Notes: generated by a model from the letters alone, not told the origin. Positions 9,227 to 18,246 are shown, counted from the stretch's first letter. The stretch: 64,000 nucleotides of DNA from Bacillus sp. V3-13 (GCF_002860165.1 NZ_PGUZ01000005.1:1-64000); one strand, 5' to 3'. Numbers and translations are program-made.

Positions 9227-10525
9227 CTATAGTTCGAGAAGCTCGCGAATGTGTTGTTTAACATTCTGGTTCGCAGTCTCATCCATTAGCAAATCTTCCG
9301 GAAAATAGAGCTTATGGTCGGTTCTTCTTTTTCCAGATACGGATTCAACAATTTCCGAGAGCCTTGACAGTTCGCGAATTTCACCGTTTTTCAATTGCAG
9401 ATGAATCGGCAGCCTTTCCTCCTCTTCGCCCGGGCGATAGAAATCATATGGAAGATCTGAAGAAGAGTCGACCACCAAATAATATTCCGGATCAATTCCT
9501 GCCTCCATGAACAAAGAAGACAACTCATTAAGCTTTTTGTATTCTTTTGCAGGATCGAATTCTATATATTTAAAGAGGTTCCGGTTCATAAAGCGCCTGC
9601 AAAGATCGCTTAAAATTTCATCCTCTTCATCCTGCCATATTTGAAAATAGTAAAAAAATACAGCTTCATCCAACTTCAAGTAATCTTCGAGAGTCACTTT
9701 CCCTTCAAAAAGGGAATAGAAATGGACGGGATCGAACTTAAAAGAGTAGGATTGTTCATGCAGATCCTTGGCCCGGTGAAGGATTTTGGTGAGGACCACT
9801 TCGGCGCTTCGCGTTACTGGATGAAAATAAACCTGCCAGTACATTTGGTAGCGGCTCATAATATAGTCTTCCACCGCGTGCATTCCGCTCTGTTTAAAAA
9901 CGACCTGGTCCTCGCGCGGCCGCATGACCCGGAGGATCCGTTCCATATCAAAATGGCCGTAGCTAACTCCCGTATAATAGGCATCACGCTGGAGGTAATC
10001 CATCCGGTCAGCATCAATCTGGCTTGAAATCAAACTGACAACCAGTTTGTTTTGATATGTTTTCGCAATCACTTCAGCGACTTTTTTCGGAAAATCGCCG
10101 GCTACTTTCGCTAACACGTGATTGACTTCTGTATCCCCCAAGAGAATCTGCCGGGTAAATTGTTCATGATCAAGGCCAAATACCTTTTCGAAAGAATGGG
10201 AAAACGGGCCATGTCCCAAATCGTGCAGGAGTCCGGCACACAATGAAAGCAAGCGCTCGCCACTGTCCCACTCCGGCCTTCCAGTAAATACACCGTCAAC
10301 GATGCGGCGGATAATCTCATAAACTCCGAGAGAATGATTAAAACGGCTGTGCTCAGCACCATGGAACGTTAAATACGTCGTTCCCAGCTGTTTAATCCTG
10401 CGGAGGCGCTGAAACTCCTTCGTGCCAATCAAATCCCAGATCACCCGGTCGCGAACATGAATATAGCGGTGAACCGGGTCTTTGAACACCTTTTCTTCAC
10501 TTAATTTCTCAGCCGAATAAGCCAT
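9227..10525 (-). CDS. ywfO: HD-domain dNTP triphosphohydrolase family protein (YwfO)
   Basis: A 432-residue HD-superfamily phosphohydrolase of the YwfO type, related to bacterial dNTP triphosphohydrolases (e.g. enterococcal EF1143). Seen: H...HD...D metal motif with HSRFNHSLGV (about 58) and LLHDLGHGPFSHSFE (about 95), then DRMDYLQRDAYYTGV (about 165). The C-terminal third is the extra domain of the family. Expected role is hydrolysis of nucleoside triphosphates in the cytosol; the physiological substrate is not deducible here. ATG at 10525 has GAGAGAGG upstream. Confidence 0.92.
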   Translation of the reverse strand: MAYSAEKLSEEKVFKDPVHRYIHVRDRVIWDLIGTKEFQRLRRIKQLGTTYLTFHGAEHSRFNHSLGVYEIIRRIVDGVFTGRPEWDSGERLLSLCAGLLHDLGHGPFSHSFEKVFGLDHEQFTRQILLGDTEVNHVLAKVAGDFPKKVAEVIAKTYQNKLVVSLISSQIDADRMDYLQRDAYYTGVSYGHFDMERILRVMRPREDQVVFKQSGMHAVEDYIMSRYQMYWQVYFHPVTRSAEVVLTKILHRAKDLHEQSYSFKFDPVHFYSLFEGKVTLEDYLKLDEAVFFYYFQIWQDEEDEILSDLCRRFMNRNLFKYIEFDPAKEYKKLNELSSLFMEAGIDPEYYLVVDSSSDLPYDFYRPGEEEERLPIHLQLKNGEIRELSRLSEIVESVSGKRRTDHKLYFPEDLLMDETANQNVKQHIRELLEL

Positions 10526-10712
10526 TCTTTCGCCTCTCTCTATGTATCCGTTCTATGGGGCGAAAATCCCCATGCTCATGGAAGCTTATATATTGATATT
10601 ATATCCGGTTTTTTCCGGCAAATCACCTTGTATTTCTGCAAAATCCGACATATTTCTGGAAAATTAAACAAGCACTGCGAAAATAAGCCCTTATTTATAA
10701 ATTCGTTAAAAT

Positions 10713-10752
10713 AAAAAATCACCTGAGGACCAATCTCCAAAGGTGATTTATT
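10713..10752 (-). terminator. Terminator of the DUF1450 gene
   Basis: AAATCACCT pairs with AGGTGATTT across a 16-nt loop; on the minus strand it is followed by TTTTTATTTT. It lies directly after the DUF1450 stop. Confidence 0.75.
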
Positions 10753-10770
10753 TATTTATTTATTTATTTA
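10746..10770. repeat. TTTA tetranucleotide tract at the DUF1450 stop codon
   Basis: About six tandem TTTA units (TAAA on the coding strand) overlap the 3' end of the DUF1450 gene and supply its stop. Slippage here could change the last residues. Confidence 0.8.
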
Positions 10771-10984
10771 GCTTCTTTTGTATTTTTTCGATTAATTCAG
10801 GTTCTGTTAAGGCAGCCAAAGGGCGGTTATTTACAAAAGCGAATGTTTTTTTTCGGCCTGGCCCACAATAGGATTGGCAACCAATCTCGATTTTCGCTTC
10901 TGGATCCACTTCTTTTAAATGAGGGATCAGCGTCTTTAAGTTTACTGCCTGACAATCGTCGCAAACACGAAATTCGTTTGCCAT
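10760..10984 (-). CDS. DUF1450 family Cys-containing small protein
   Basis: A 74-residue protein of the DUF1450 (YuzB-like) family. Two cysteine pairs are visible: CDDC near residue 8 and the [12 protein letters not shown] motif near residue 35, reminiscent of thioredoxin-like [2Fe-2S] ferredoxin folds. Function unknown; a redox or metal role is inferred. ATG start with AAAGGG upstream. It stands alone between ywfO and rsfA. Confidence 0.85.
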   Translation of the reverse strand: MANEFRVCDDCQAVNLKTLIPHLKEVDPEAKIEIGCQSYCGPGRKKTFAFVNNRPLAALTEPELIEKIQKKLNK

Positions 10985-11183
10985 CTATTTTACAACCCTT
11001 TCCCCGGTAAGCATAAAACCTTGTTACTGACTAAAGGGTATTTTACATTTTATCGCAGCTTAATGCAAGCCGAAAACATGAATATAGCAGGGTGGAACTG
11101 CTATTTTTTCCAGTATAATTAGCTATTTCTATCGAAACAGAAAAATATTTTATTAAAAAATCTACTATCCTTTCAACTCCTTT

Positions 11184-11212
11184 GTATAAAAACGGAAAAA
11201 GTCGGAAAAGAT
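11184..11212 (+). promoter_or_regulatory. Sigma-F type promoter of rsfA
   Basis: GTATA (11184-11188), exactly 15 nt, then GGAAAAGAT (11204-11212). This matches the sigma-F/sigma-G consensus GYATA-N15-GGNNANNNT at every fixed position. It lies 46 nt before the rsfA ATG, and B. subtilis rsfA is transcribed by sigma-F, which supports the call. Confidence 0.8.
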
Positions 11213-11258
11213 TAGATTAGAACATGAATTATGCAAAGATGTAAAAGGGAGTGTAGAA

Positions 11259-11996
11259 ATGAAAATTCGTCAAGATGCATGGACAGAAGAAAATGATTTA
11301 TTGCTGGCGGAAACCGTTTTGCGCCACGTCAGGGAAGGCAGTACCCAATTAAACGCTTTTGAAGAGGTCGGGGACAAACTTAATAGAACATCCGCAGCGT
11401 GCGGTTTTAGATGGAATGCAGTCGTCCGCCTCCGTTATGAAAAAGCGCTTCAGCTCGCAAAAAAGCAACGTAAACAAAGGCAAAGAATTCTCGGAAAAGA
11501 CCAGAGCGGCAAGAAAAAGCTGCTTTACAATCCTCCAGTCCCGACGATAGATGTGTTTACACCTGTTGAAACGGGAGAGCCGGTTGAAACAGCTGATTCT
11601 GCCGAAATTGTGGAAACGGTCGAAACCCACGAAGCATATGTCCCTGAATTTGATTACGCGCCTGCTGTTTCAGCCGGCACAACCACAGCACTTAATCTGG
11701 ATATGGTCATTGCCTACTTGCAAAACTTAAATAGTTCGAATTTGCACGTTGACATTTTAAAGAGCGAGAATGAAAGATTAAAACGGGAAATTGCCGAATT
11801 GAAAAAGGCCAATGAAGAGTTGACCGGAAAAATCGAACATCTTGAACAGGATACGGTTACGATTCAGGAAGATTACGAGATGTTAATGAAAATTATGAAT
11901 CGAGCCAGAAAACTCGCGTTATTTGAAGAAGAAGAACGTCCAGCCACAAAATTTAAGATGGATAGAAACGGCAACCTTGAAAAGGTTGCAGAATAA
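11259..11996 (+). CDS. rsfA: Prespore-specific transcriptional regulator RsfA
   Basis: Forespore regulator that in B. subtilis tunes expression of the sigma-F regulon. The 245 residues comprise an N-terminal Myb/SANT-like DNA-binding domain ([16 protein letters not shown], then FRWNAVVR at about 50), a basic linker (KKQRKQRQR), an acidic low-complexity middle rich in Glu-Thr-Val, and a C-terminal leucine-type coiled coil (about 165-210). ATG with GGGAG upstream. A near-perfect sigma-F promoter precedes it. Clear orthologue by architecture and context. Confidence 0.95.
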   Translation: MKIRQDAWTEENDLLLAETVLRHVREGSTQLNAFEEVGDKLNRTSAACGFRWNAVVRLRYEKALQLAKKQRKQRQRILGKDQSGKKKLLYNPPVPTIDVFTPVETGEPVETADSAEIVETVETHEAYVPEFDYAPAVSAGTTTALNLDMVIAYLQNLNSSNLHVDILKSENERLKREIAELKKANEELTGKIEHLEQDTVTIQEDYEMLMKIMNRARKLALFEEEERPATKFKMDRNGNLEKVAE

Positions 11997-12077
11997 CGCC
12001 GAAATAGGATCACGTTATTTTATTTTTAAACTTAATAGAAACGTGGAGATGGAGAGAGGCAGCACATGCCGATTCCA

Positions 12078-12114
12078 AGAAAAGCCGTGAACTTTTACTG
12101 TTCACGGCTTTTCT
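12078..12114. terminator. Bidirectional terminator between rsfA and lipL
   Basis: AGAAAAGCCGTGAAC and its complement form a 15-bp stem around TTTTACT. It lies between the converging rsfA and lipL. Confidence 0.88.
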
Positions 12115-12136
12115 GATCTTAGATTTGGATACTCCG

Positions 12137-12982
12137 TTACACCGGGTGCGCAAGAATTTTATGATTGCGTTCAGCCACTCTCATGTAGTAACTCTCAAAA
12201 AGTGGAATTTCTTCCGGGGTAAGCTGGCCGCTGGTGAGCTGTTCGCTCTGTTGTTTCAATACTTTCATAAAGCGCAGCATCACTTCCGGCACCGTCAGGC
12301 TTACACCGAGCAGCTCCGAAAGGGAGGCCATGACAAGAGGGTCAATTTCCGGATATTGAAACTTTGTTGGCACGCCCTTTTTAGCCTTTGAATAAAATTC
12401 TTTAAGCAGCACCGCCCTTGCTGCACCGCTGCCCGAAATACATAAATAGATTTGAACTGCAACCCCGTTTCGAATGCGGCGCTGGGAAATTCCCGCGAAC
12501 TTCTTGCCGCCAATGCTTAAATCATAGCTGCCGGGACAATAAGAACCGGCAATTTCTCCCGCCTCGATATTTTTGTTAAAACCGGCAAACATCTCTTTGA
12601 TGAGGAGCCAGACCGCCTCATATCCGCGATTGATATCAATCCCTTTTTCCGTATCCGGGACAATAAGCGACAGGTTTAGGACCCCTTCGTCAAGAACAAC
12701 CGCCAAACCTCCCGAATTCCGGACAATAGATTGATAACCTGCCGATTCCAGAAAATCGATGCCAGCCTGCAGAAAAGGAAGCCTGCTATCCTGTATCCCC
12801 AAAACGACCGTATTATGATGGACCCACGCTCTCGCGGTTGCCGGCGATGAACCTGATCCAACAGAAGCACATAATGTATCATCCATGCCAAACGATTGAA
12901 GGGCGTTAAAATGGACCCCGACACTCGATTGGTCAATTAATCTCCATTGTTTTTGACGCAATAATCCAAGCGCCTCTTCCAT
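12137..12982 (-). CDS. lipL: Octanoyl-[GcvH]:protein N-octanoyltransferase
   Basis: Moves octanoyl groups from GcvH to E2 subunits of 2-oxoacid dehydrogenases in Bacillus-type lipoate assembly. The 281 residues match LipL. Seen: the biotin/lipoate ligase-like fold with RNSGGLAVV (about 88) and the catalytic-cysteine segment [20 protein letters not shown] (about 147), where the Cys is the acyl-thioester residue. ATG with AAAAGGAG upstream. Sits between rsfA and pta, as in B. subtilis (ywfL). Confidence 0.94.
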   Translation of the reverse strand: MEEALGLLRQKQWRLIDQSSVGVHFNALQSFGMDDTLCASVGSGSSPATARAWVHHNTVVLGIQDSRLPFLQAGIDFLESAGYQSIVRNSGGLAVVLDEGVLNLSLIVPDTEKGIDINRGYEAVWLLIKEMFAGFNKNIEAGEIAGSYCPGSYDLSIGGKKFAGISQRRIRNGVAVQIYLCISGSGAARAVLLKEFYSKAKKGVPTKFQYPEIDPLVMASLSELLGVSLTVPEVMLRFMKVLKQQSEQLTSGQLTPEEIPLFESYYMRVAERNHKILAHPV

Positions 12983-13078
12983 TTCTGTTACTCCTTTTAA
13001 AAATACATACTATCCCGTTTATTATATCATAGACCCCTGCAAAACCCTGTACACAGGACCTCTTCCATTTATATAAAA

Positions 13079-13104
13079 GAGCCAGCCTTTTCGGGGGCTG
13101 ACTC
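13079..13104 (-). terminator. Terminator of pta
   Basis: GAGCCAGCC (13079-13087) pairs with GGCTGACTC (13096-13104). On the minus strand TTTTATA follows. It lies 23 nt past the pta stop. Confidence 0.8.
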
Positions 13105-13126
13105 AGTTTTGGTTTTCATTTGTTAA

Positions 13127-14101
13127 TTATTGAAGTGTCTGGGCAGCCGTAATCAAGGCAAGCTTGTATACATCTTCCTCATTACAGCCGCGCGACAAGT
13201 CGTTTACCGGGCGGTTCAGTCCCTGCAGGATCGGGCCGACCGCTTCAAAATTTCCTAAGCGCTGTGCAATTTTATAGCCGATATTTCCAGCTTCAAGGCT
13301 TGGGAAGATAAACACGTTCGCATCTCCTTGCAGAGGAGAATCAGGTGCCTTCTTCTTGGCCACAGAAGGAACGAATGCTGCATCAAATTGAAATTCTCCA
13401 TCAAGAACAAGATGTGGGTCACGCTGCTTCGCCTCTTGAACCGCTGCTGCCACCTTTTCCGTTTCAGGCGATTTGGCCGAACCTTTTGTAGAAAAGCTTA
13501 GCATCGCGACACGAGGTTCAATATCAAACATTTTTGCAGTTTTTGCACTTTCGATAGCAATTTCAGCTAAATCCTGGCTGTCAGGAGCAATATTAATCGC
13601 ACAATCGGCAAAAATGTACTTTTCATCGTCGCGTACCATGATGAAGACACCCGATGTTTTGCGCACGCCTTCTTTTGTTTTAATAATCTGCAGGGCTGGC
13701 CTTACCGTATCTGCCGTTGAATGGGCCGCTCCGCTGACAAGCCCGTCTGCCCGATTGGTGTAGACGAGCATCGTGCCAAAGTAATTTTCATCAAGAAGAA
13801 TTTGCCGTGCCTCTTCTTCCGTTGCTTTTCCTTTTCGCCTTTCCACGAAAGAAGCAACGAGTTCATCCATCATCGTAAAGTTGTTCGGATCATAAATTTC
13901 TACAGCATCAAGAGATACGCCAAGATCTTTTGCCTTTGCCTGGATTTCCTCGATATTTCCGATCAAAATAGGGCTTAATACTTTTTCGGCAGCTAATCTT
14001 CCTGCTGCTGCCAGAATCCGCTCATCCAAACCTTCAGGAAAAACAATTTTTTTATTTTGGCCGCTAACTTTTTCCTTTAGGCCTGTAAATAAATCGCTCA
14101 T
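13127..14101 (-). CDS. pta: Phosphate acetyltransferase
   Basis: Interconverts acetyl-CoA and acetyl phosphate for overflow metabolism to acetate. The 324 residues are the short, catalytic-domain-only Bacillus form. Visible: KKIVFPEGLDERIL at the N-terminus, GLVSGAAHSTADTVRPALQI (about 140), a conserved PTA motif, and GNIGYKIAQRLGNFEAVGPI plus GLNRPVNDLSRG near the C-terminus. ATG preceded by GGAGGAG. Monocistronic by its terminator, divergent from hemQ. Confidence 0.97.
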   Translation of the reverse strand: MSDLFTGLKEKVSGQNKKIVFPEGLDERILAAAGRLAAEKVLSPILIGNIEEIQAKAKDLGVSLDAVEIYDPNNFTMMDELVASFVERRKGKATEEEARQILLDENYFGTMLVYTNRADGLVSGAAHSTADTVRPALQIIKTKEGVRKTSGVFIMVRDDEKYIFADCAINIAPDSQDLAEIAIESAKTAKMFDIEPRVAMLSFSTKGSAKSPETEKVAAAVQEAKQRDPHLVLDGEFQFDAAFVPSVAKKKAPDSPLQGDANVFIFPSLEAGNIGYKIAQRLGNFEAVGPILQGLNRPVNDLSRGCNEEDVYKLALITAAQTLQ

Positions 14102-14349
14102 ATGTACTCCTCCTTCATTTCTCTATCCTTTTAGGATACTTTAACCCGCTCAAATTTCAAGAAGTTAAGTCACTGACAACGTTTCCACAGCAAATGTTTT
14201 TGTATTCTAAAAGTTTTTAATAATCACTTATCTTCATCTGGATCACCTTTAATATTTGCACTCTCTTAGAAAATATCCTTTTCACGGCGTTTCTAAACGG
14301 GATTGTATCTAGCGTTCAGGTTTTGTTTACACGCTTGGTGGCGAAACTA

Positions 14350-14358
14350 TGGTATAGT
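14350..14358 (+). promoter_or_regulatory. Candidate extended -10 promoter of hemQ
   Basis: TGGTATAGT fits the extended -10 form TGnTATAAT, 33 nt before the hemQ ATG. No well-spaced -35 hexamer was found: TTTACA lies 21 nt upstream of TATAGT. Confidence 0.4.
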
Positions 14359-14391
14359 ATTGTTTGAATTTAGATATTAGGAGTGATATGA

Positions 14392-15138
14392 ATGAGTGAA
14401 GCAGCACAAACTCTCGACGGCTGGTATTGCTTGCATGATTTCCGTGCTATCGATTGGACTACCTGGAAAATGCTTTCAAGCGATGAGCGTCAGGCAGCCA
14501 TTCATGAATATTTAAGCCTTGTTGAAAAATGGAATGCCGTTCAAGACCGCAAAGAGGGCAGCCATGCGTTATACACAATTGTTGGCCAAAAAGCAGATTT
14601 TATGATGATGATTTTAAGGCCGACGATGGAAGAATTAAACGAAATTGAAACAGAATTCAATAAAACAAAGCTGGCTGAATTCACAACTCCGGCCCATTCT
14701 TACGTATCTGTAGTCGAATTGAGCAACTATTTGCCTGCCGATGAAGATCCGTATCAAAACCCGCAAGTCCAGGCCCGTTTGTATCCGATTCTGCCAAAAA
14801 CAAAACATGTTTGCTTTTATCCAATGGACAAGCGCCGCCAAGGCAATGATAACTGGTATATGCTGCCAATGGAAGAACGCCGCAGCCTGATGCGCAGCCA
14901 TGGCATGATCGGCCGCAAATATGCCGGCGTCGTAAAACAAGTGATCACAGGCTCAGTCGGCTTTGACGATTATGAGTGGGGCGTTACACTGTTTTCAGAT
15001 GAAGTCCTGCAGTTTAAGAAGCTTGTTTACGAAATGCGTTTTGATGAAGTAAGCGCGCGCTACGGTGAATTTGGCGCTTTCTTCGTCGGTAACCTTTTGG
15101 AAGAAGAAAAGATTGAAAAGTTTCTTCATGTAAACTAA
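14392..15138 (+). CDS. hemQ: Coproheme decarboxylase HemQ
   Basis: Last enzyme of the Gram-positive coproporphyrin-dependent haem pathway: peroxide-driven decarboxylation of coproheme III to haem b. The 248 residues of the chlorite-dismutase fold show the catalytic tyrosine in CFYPMDKRR (about 145) and the proximal haem histidine in [11 protein letters not shown] (about 172). ATG with TAGGAGTG upstream. It is divergent from pta, the Bacillus arrangement (formerly ywfI). Haem supply fits the c-type and b-type cytochromes encoded elsewhere in the window. Confidence 0.97.
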   Translation: MSEAAQTLDGWYCLHDFRAIDWTTWKMLSSDERQAAIHEYLSLVEKWNAVQDRKEGSHALYTIVGQKADFMMMILRPTMEELNEIETEFNKTKLAEFTTPAHSYVSVVELSNYLPADEDPYQNPQVQARLYPILPKTKHVCFYPMDKRRQGNDNWYMLPMEERRSLMRSHGMIGRKYAGVVKQVITGSVGFDDYEWGVTLFSDEVLQFKKLVYEMRFDEVSARYGEFGAFFVGNLLEEEKIEKFLHVN

Positions 15139-15147
15139 TTTTTCCTG

Positions 15148-15178
15148 AGCTCCCGGCCATGCCGGGGGCTTTTTTTTG
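15148..15178 (+). terminator. Terminator of hemQ
   Basis: AGCTCCCGGC and GCCGGGGGCT form a stem with one G-U pair around CAT, followed by eight T, 10 nt past the stop. Confidence 0.88.
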
Positions 15179-15342
15179 CATTAATCTTTAAAGCCTCTCA
15201 TATGAATGAAATAGTGAGGGTTTTAATGCCGAACTCATCTCACCACTACAGGACGGGTTGCAGAGAGAGATGCAAGGATGGCAGTTATTTCCCATAACAG
15301 GAGTTATGAATCAATTTCAAATGAATGTCAGGAGGGAAAATG

Positions 15343-15834
15343 ATGAAGCCTATGAACTCTAACCCATACGAAAACTATGGCGGCTATCGGCAAATTCAAC
15401 AGCCTTATTACGGAAACGCCGGCGTCGGGCCCACACAGCCTTACGGCGCCCAAGGTTTAGTGTCACCGGGGGTCTATCCGCAAATGACACCAGGCGGACC
15501 GGCTCAACCAGGAACAGTACCCACCGGGGGACCTCAAATTCCTGGGATGCTGCCTCTGGAGGAATCATACGTTGAAAATATCTTACGGTTGAACAGAGGA
15601 AAGCTGGCAACGGTTTATATGACCTTTGAAAACAATCCTGAGTGGAATGCGAAAGTTTTCAAAGGGATCATTGAAGCGGCTGGACGCGATCATCTGATCC
15701 TGAGTGATCCCCAGACAGGCATGCGCTATTTGCTGCTTATGGTAAATCTCGATTATGTTACTTTTGAGGAAGAAATTGAATATGAATATCCATTTGGCGC
15801 TACGCCGGGATTGGCCTCCTATTCTCCGCGGTAG
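15343..15834 (+). CDS. gerQ: Spore coat protein GerQ
   Basis: Inner-coat protein needed for nutrient germination; in B. subtilis it anchors the cortex-lytic enzyme CwlJ and is cross-linked by transglutaminase. About the first 75 residues are Pro/Gly/Gln/Tyr-rich and low-complexity (e.g. YRQIQQPYYGN). Residues 75-150 form the conserved GerQ domain with ESYVENILRLNRGK and YMTFENNPEWNAKVFKGIIE. GGAGGG lies 6 nt before the ATG at 15343; ATG 15340 is the alternative. The upstream ATG at 15325 overlaps the SD and is not favoured. Confidence 0.93.
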   Translation: MKPMNSNPYENYGGYRQIQQPYYGNAGVGPTQPYGAQGLVSPGVYPQMTPGGPAQPGTVPTGGPQIPGMLPLEESYVENILRLNRGKLATVYMTFENNPEWNAKVFKGIIEAAGRDHLILSDPQTGMRYLLLMVNLDYVTFEEEIEYEYPFGATPGLASYSPR

Positions 15835-15855
15835 GAGAGGAAATACTTATCTATC

Positions 15856-15890
15856 AAAAAAGCTTTGCCTGTTTTCGGCAAAGCTTTTTT
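15856..15890. terminator. Bidirectional terminator between gerQ and ywdK
   Basis: AAAAAGCTTTGCC and its complement GGCAAAGCTTTTT flank a TGTTTTC loop between the two converging genes. Confidence 0.88.
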
Positions 15891-15894
15891 CATG

Positions 15895-16266
15895 TCACAA
15901 AGATTTGATGGCGAATATCATCAACAGGAGCCATGCGGCTAAAAATGATAGTCCGCCGAACGGGGTAATGGCGCCGAGCATGCCAATGCGGGTGACACTG
16001 AGGACGTATAGGCTGCCCGAGAATAATATGATACCGATCAGCATCAGCCAGCCCGACCAGGTTAATAAAGAGCTGGCAGGTACCTTTCCTAATAGGATGG
16101 CGACGATCAACAAGCCTGTAGCATGAAACATTTGATAGGTTACCCCTGTTTGCCAAGTTTCCAAATACTTCGGTTCAATCCTGCCTTCAAGCCCATGCGC
16201 GCCAAACGCTCCCAAAGCGACAGATAAAAACGCATTAATGGCGCCAATGATTATAAAAAGTTTCAT
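15895..16266 (-). CDS. ywdK: DUF423 membrane protein (YwdK)
   Basis: A 123-residue integral membrane protein of the DUF423 family with four predicted helices; function unknown. The family hallmark FLSVALGAFGAHGLE is at the N-terminus, and helices at about 65-85, 88-103 and 105-122 follow (GMLGAITPFGGLSFLAAW). ATG preceded by GAGGAGA. It follows ywdI by 26 nt and is probably cotranscribed with it. Confidence 0.92.
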   Translation of the reverse strand: MKLFIIIGAINAFLSVALGAFGAHGLEGRIEPKYLETWQTGVTYQMFHATGLLIVAILLGKVPASSLLTWSGWLMLIGIILFSGSLYVLSVTRIGMLGAITPFGGLSFLAAWLLLMIFAIKSL

Positions 16267-16292
16267 ATACTATCTCCTCACATCCCGACTTT

Positions 16293-16568
16293 TTAGAAAT
16301 CAAACAATGAATCACCGTTGGCCCCGTCTTCCATCTCAAGTTTTTTTGGCTGCTGCACCGCCAGCGGCGCAGGCTGGAATTCATGCCGTGCAGCTGCAGA
16401 TTCGTGGGGCTGATGCCGCTTCGGGGCGTGATCATCAAGAATGATTTCACATAAGGCTTTTATAGCATAAATTCGTTCACGCACGCGAGCTTCGGCACTC
16501 TCCCGTTTTGCCAGCACCAATTCTTCCTCTATTTTCCCGATTAACTTCTGAATCGATATATCGTTCAT
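16293..16568 (-). CDS. ywdI: DUF5327 family protein (YwdI)
   Basis: A 91-residue cytosolic protein of unknown function, like B. subtilis YwdI. The first 45 residues form an amphipathic, charged helix (IGKIEEELVLAKRESAEARV), then ICEIIL-type helix and a Pro/Gln/His-rich disordered tail ending SLFDF. AGAGGTG is upstream of the ATG. It lies between the 55-codon gene and ywdK. Confidence 0.85.
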   Translation of the reverse strand: MNDISIQKLIGKIEEELVLAKRESAEARVRERIYAIKALCEIILDDHAPKRHQPHESAAARHEFQPAPLAVQQPKKLEMEDGANGDSLFDF

Positions 16569-16607
16569 TCTGCACCTCTATATTTAAACAAGATCGAGCT
16601 TCTGTTG

Positions 16608-16775
16608 CTATTTCGTTTCATGGCGAAGACATGGCTGCCCGGAAGCCCGGAACACTTCGAGGGATGGCAGGTTCCTGGATTTAAATTCGTATGCTTTACA
16701 ACCCTTTGGAAATTTCGAATCCCATGTCACATAATAATAACGGCACTTTATACAGTTTATCCGTTGTTTATCCAA
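16608..16775 (-). CDS. Small conserved Cys-rich protein next to ung
   Basis: A 55-codon gene with a TTG start and AAGGATG 7 nt upstream. The product has a CIKC pair at residues 8-11, then YYYVTWDSKFPKGCKAYEFK and a fourth cysteine in GQPCL, suggesting a four-Cys zinc knuckle. I recognise this YVTWD-FPKGCKA pattern as a family of small uncharacterised proteins encoded beside Bacillus uracil-DNA glycosylases. The gene is easily missed because of its length and start codon. Cytosolic; no function assigned. Confidence 0.78.
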   Translation of the reverse strand: MDKQRINCIKCRYYYVTWDSKFPKGCKAYEFKSRNLPSLEVFRASGQPCLRHETK

Positions 16776-16886
16776 AAATAACCATCCTTATTCTCCAACC
16801 TTTTTCTTTTATTGTAACGTATAATCGATTATCTTAACATCGGTGACATACTGATAGCAGTTTCACGTGAAACATGTCGTTTCCCG

Positions 16887-17564
16887 TCAAATATTCTCAA
16901 TTTGCCAGTCTATTTCTTTTTCACCCATTTGTTTTAATATCCGGTTTACTTTCGAAAAGGGACGGCTTCCAAAGAAGCCCCTGTTTGCCGACAATGGACT
17001 TGGATGGGGTGACTGGATAATGTAATGCCTGTTTGTATCGATAAGCTTTCGCTTCTCTTGAGCCGGGCGCCCCCACAATAAAAAGATCACCGGTTTCTCC
17101 CGCTCGCTTAACAACGTAATAATCCGGTCAGTAAACAACTCCCAGCCCATTCCGCGATGAGAGTTTGCTTCACCTTCGCGGACGGTTAACACGGCATTTA
17201 GCAGCAACACACCCTGGTCGGCCCATTTTCGCAAGTACCCGTTGTTCGGAATCGGACAGCCGAGATCATCTTGCAGCTCTTTATAAATATTTTTCAACGA
17301 GGGGGGAATTGCGACTCCGGGTTTGACCGAGAAACTCAAACCGTGCGCCTGGTTCGGGCCATGATAAGGGTCCTGTCCAAGCAGAACCACTTTCACATTT
17401 TGATAGGGTGTATAGCGAAGCGCGTTAAAAATATCGTATTTATCCGGGTATACGGTGTGTTGTTGATATTCTTTCTTCAAAAACTCCCTCAGCTTCAAAT
17501 AATAGGGGCTCTTAAATTCCGGCTCAAGCAGCTCCGCCCAGTCATTATTCAGTATGATTCCCAT
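16887..17564 (-). CDS. ung: Uracil-DNA glycosylase
   Basis: Removes uracil from DNA to start base-excision repair. Family 1 motifs are plain: catalytic GQDPYHG (about 63), the [10 protein letters not shown] segment, and the Leu-loop [13 protein letters not shown] (about 188). The 225 residues are standard. ATG 17564 (MGIILNNDW) is chosen because AAGGAGGAGG lies upstream and homologues start here; the ATG at 17591 has no ribosome-binding site and would add nine acidic residues. The gene stands alone between the stress gene (divergent) and the small Cys gene. Confidence 0.95.
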   Translation of the reverse strand: MGIILNNDWAELLEPEFKSPYYLKLREFLKKEYQQHTVYPDKYDIFNALRYTPYQNVKVVLLGQDPYHGPNQAHGLSFSVKPGVAIPPSLKNIYKELQDDLGCPIPNNGYLRKWADQGVLLLNAVLTVREGEANSHRGMGWELFTDRIITLLSEREKPVIFLLWGRPAQEKRKLIDTNRHYIIQSPHPSPLSANRGFFGSRPFSKVNRILKQMGEKEIDWQIENI

Positions 17565-17766
17565 AGGTTGGAATTCCTCCTCCTTGTCCATCTTTATATG
17601 TTACAAGATCATTCTCTTATACATACTACCAAACTACCCTATTCTTATCAGCAAAATCCTCATCTGAAAACAAGAAGTTTATTTTTCTGTATAGCGGTTA
17701 TAAACATACTATACGAGGAAACAGTTGATCAAGTTTCCCACTATTAATGAGAAGGAGGAATTTTTC

Positions 17767-18099
17767 ATGTACAAAGTACAATTGGTTGAAAACGGTGTTC
17801 AGGCAACTGATATGATCGGGGCCCTGCAGTCAGAAGGCTATTCGAAAGACAACATTTATATTTTTGCCCACGACAAGGACCGTTCAGGGCACTTAACCGA
17901 TGCAACTGACACAGGAGACGTCGGTTTACAAGAACAAGGGTTGCTTGATTCTGTTGGCAATATGTTTAAATCACGCGGTGATGAACTTCGTTCAAAGTTC
18001 CGTTCACTCGGCTTAAGTGAATCGGAAGTTGATCAATATGAAGTGGAATTGGATAAAGGTAAGCTCGTGATTGTCGCTTCAGATGAAGCCGTCCATTAA
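17767..18099 (+). CDS. YflT-like general stress protein
   Basis: A 110-residue protein of the heat-induced stress protein YflT family. The N-terminus MYKVQLVENGVQATDMIGAL opens a ferredoxin-like domain that packs a GY/IYIFAHD strand (about 32-42); the second half is helical and acidic, ending KLVIVASDEAVH. The biochemical role is unknown. GAAGGAGG lies 8 nt before the ATG at 17767; a further in-frame upstream start is not needed. Homologues are often sigma-B dependent, but I could not match a sigma-B promoter here. Confidence 0.85.
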   Translation: MYKVQLVENGVQATDMIGALQSEGYSKDNIYIFAHDKDRSGHLTDATDTGDVGLQEQGLLDSVGNMFKSRGDELRSKFRSLGLSESEVDQYEVELDKGKLVIVASDEAVH

Positions 18100-18102
18100 A
18101 AC

Positions 18103-18246
18103 GAAAAGCGGAAGCGCCTTGCGGAAACAAACCAAAAGCCGTTTGTTCCTATCGTTCAGCCCCGACAGGCGCTGGCCGACTAAGAGCGCCACGTCCTGTG
18201 GCAACGTCGGCACTAGTACGTCCTGTACGTCGGAGCTGGATATCGA
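18103..18246 (+). repeat. Dispersed intergenic Bacillus-type repeat element
   Basis: The stretch begins GAAAAGCGGAAGCGCC, contains CCCCGACAGGCGCTGGCCGAC and ACTAGTACGTCCTGTACGTC, and ends with GAGCTGGATATCG. It is GC-rich against its surroundings, full of short inverted repeats, and lacks a credible ORF. I recognise it as the type of roughly 150-bp structured repeat (bcr-like) scattered between genes in many Bacillaceae. No second copy is in this window, so the repeat status rests on recognition. Confidence 0.6.

Noticed and set aside
12066-12116. Mini-ORF starting ATGCCGATTCCAAGA between rsfA and lipL
   Set aside because: Its codons are the terminator hairpin itself; 16 codons only.
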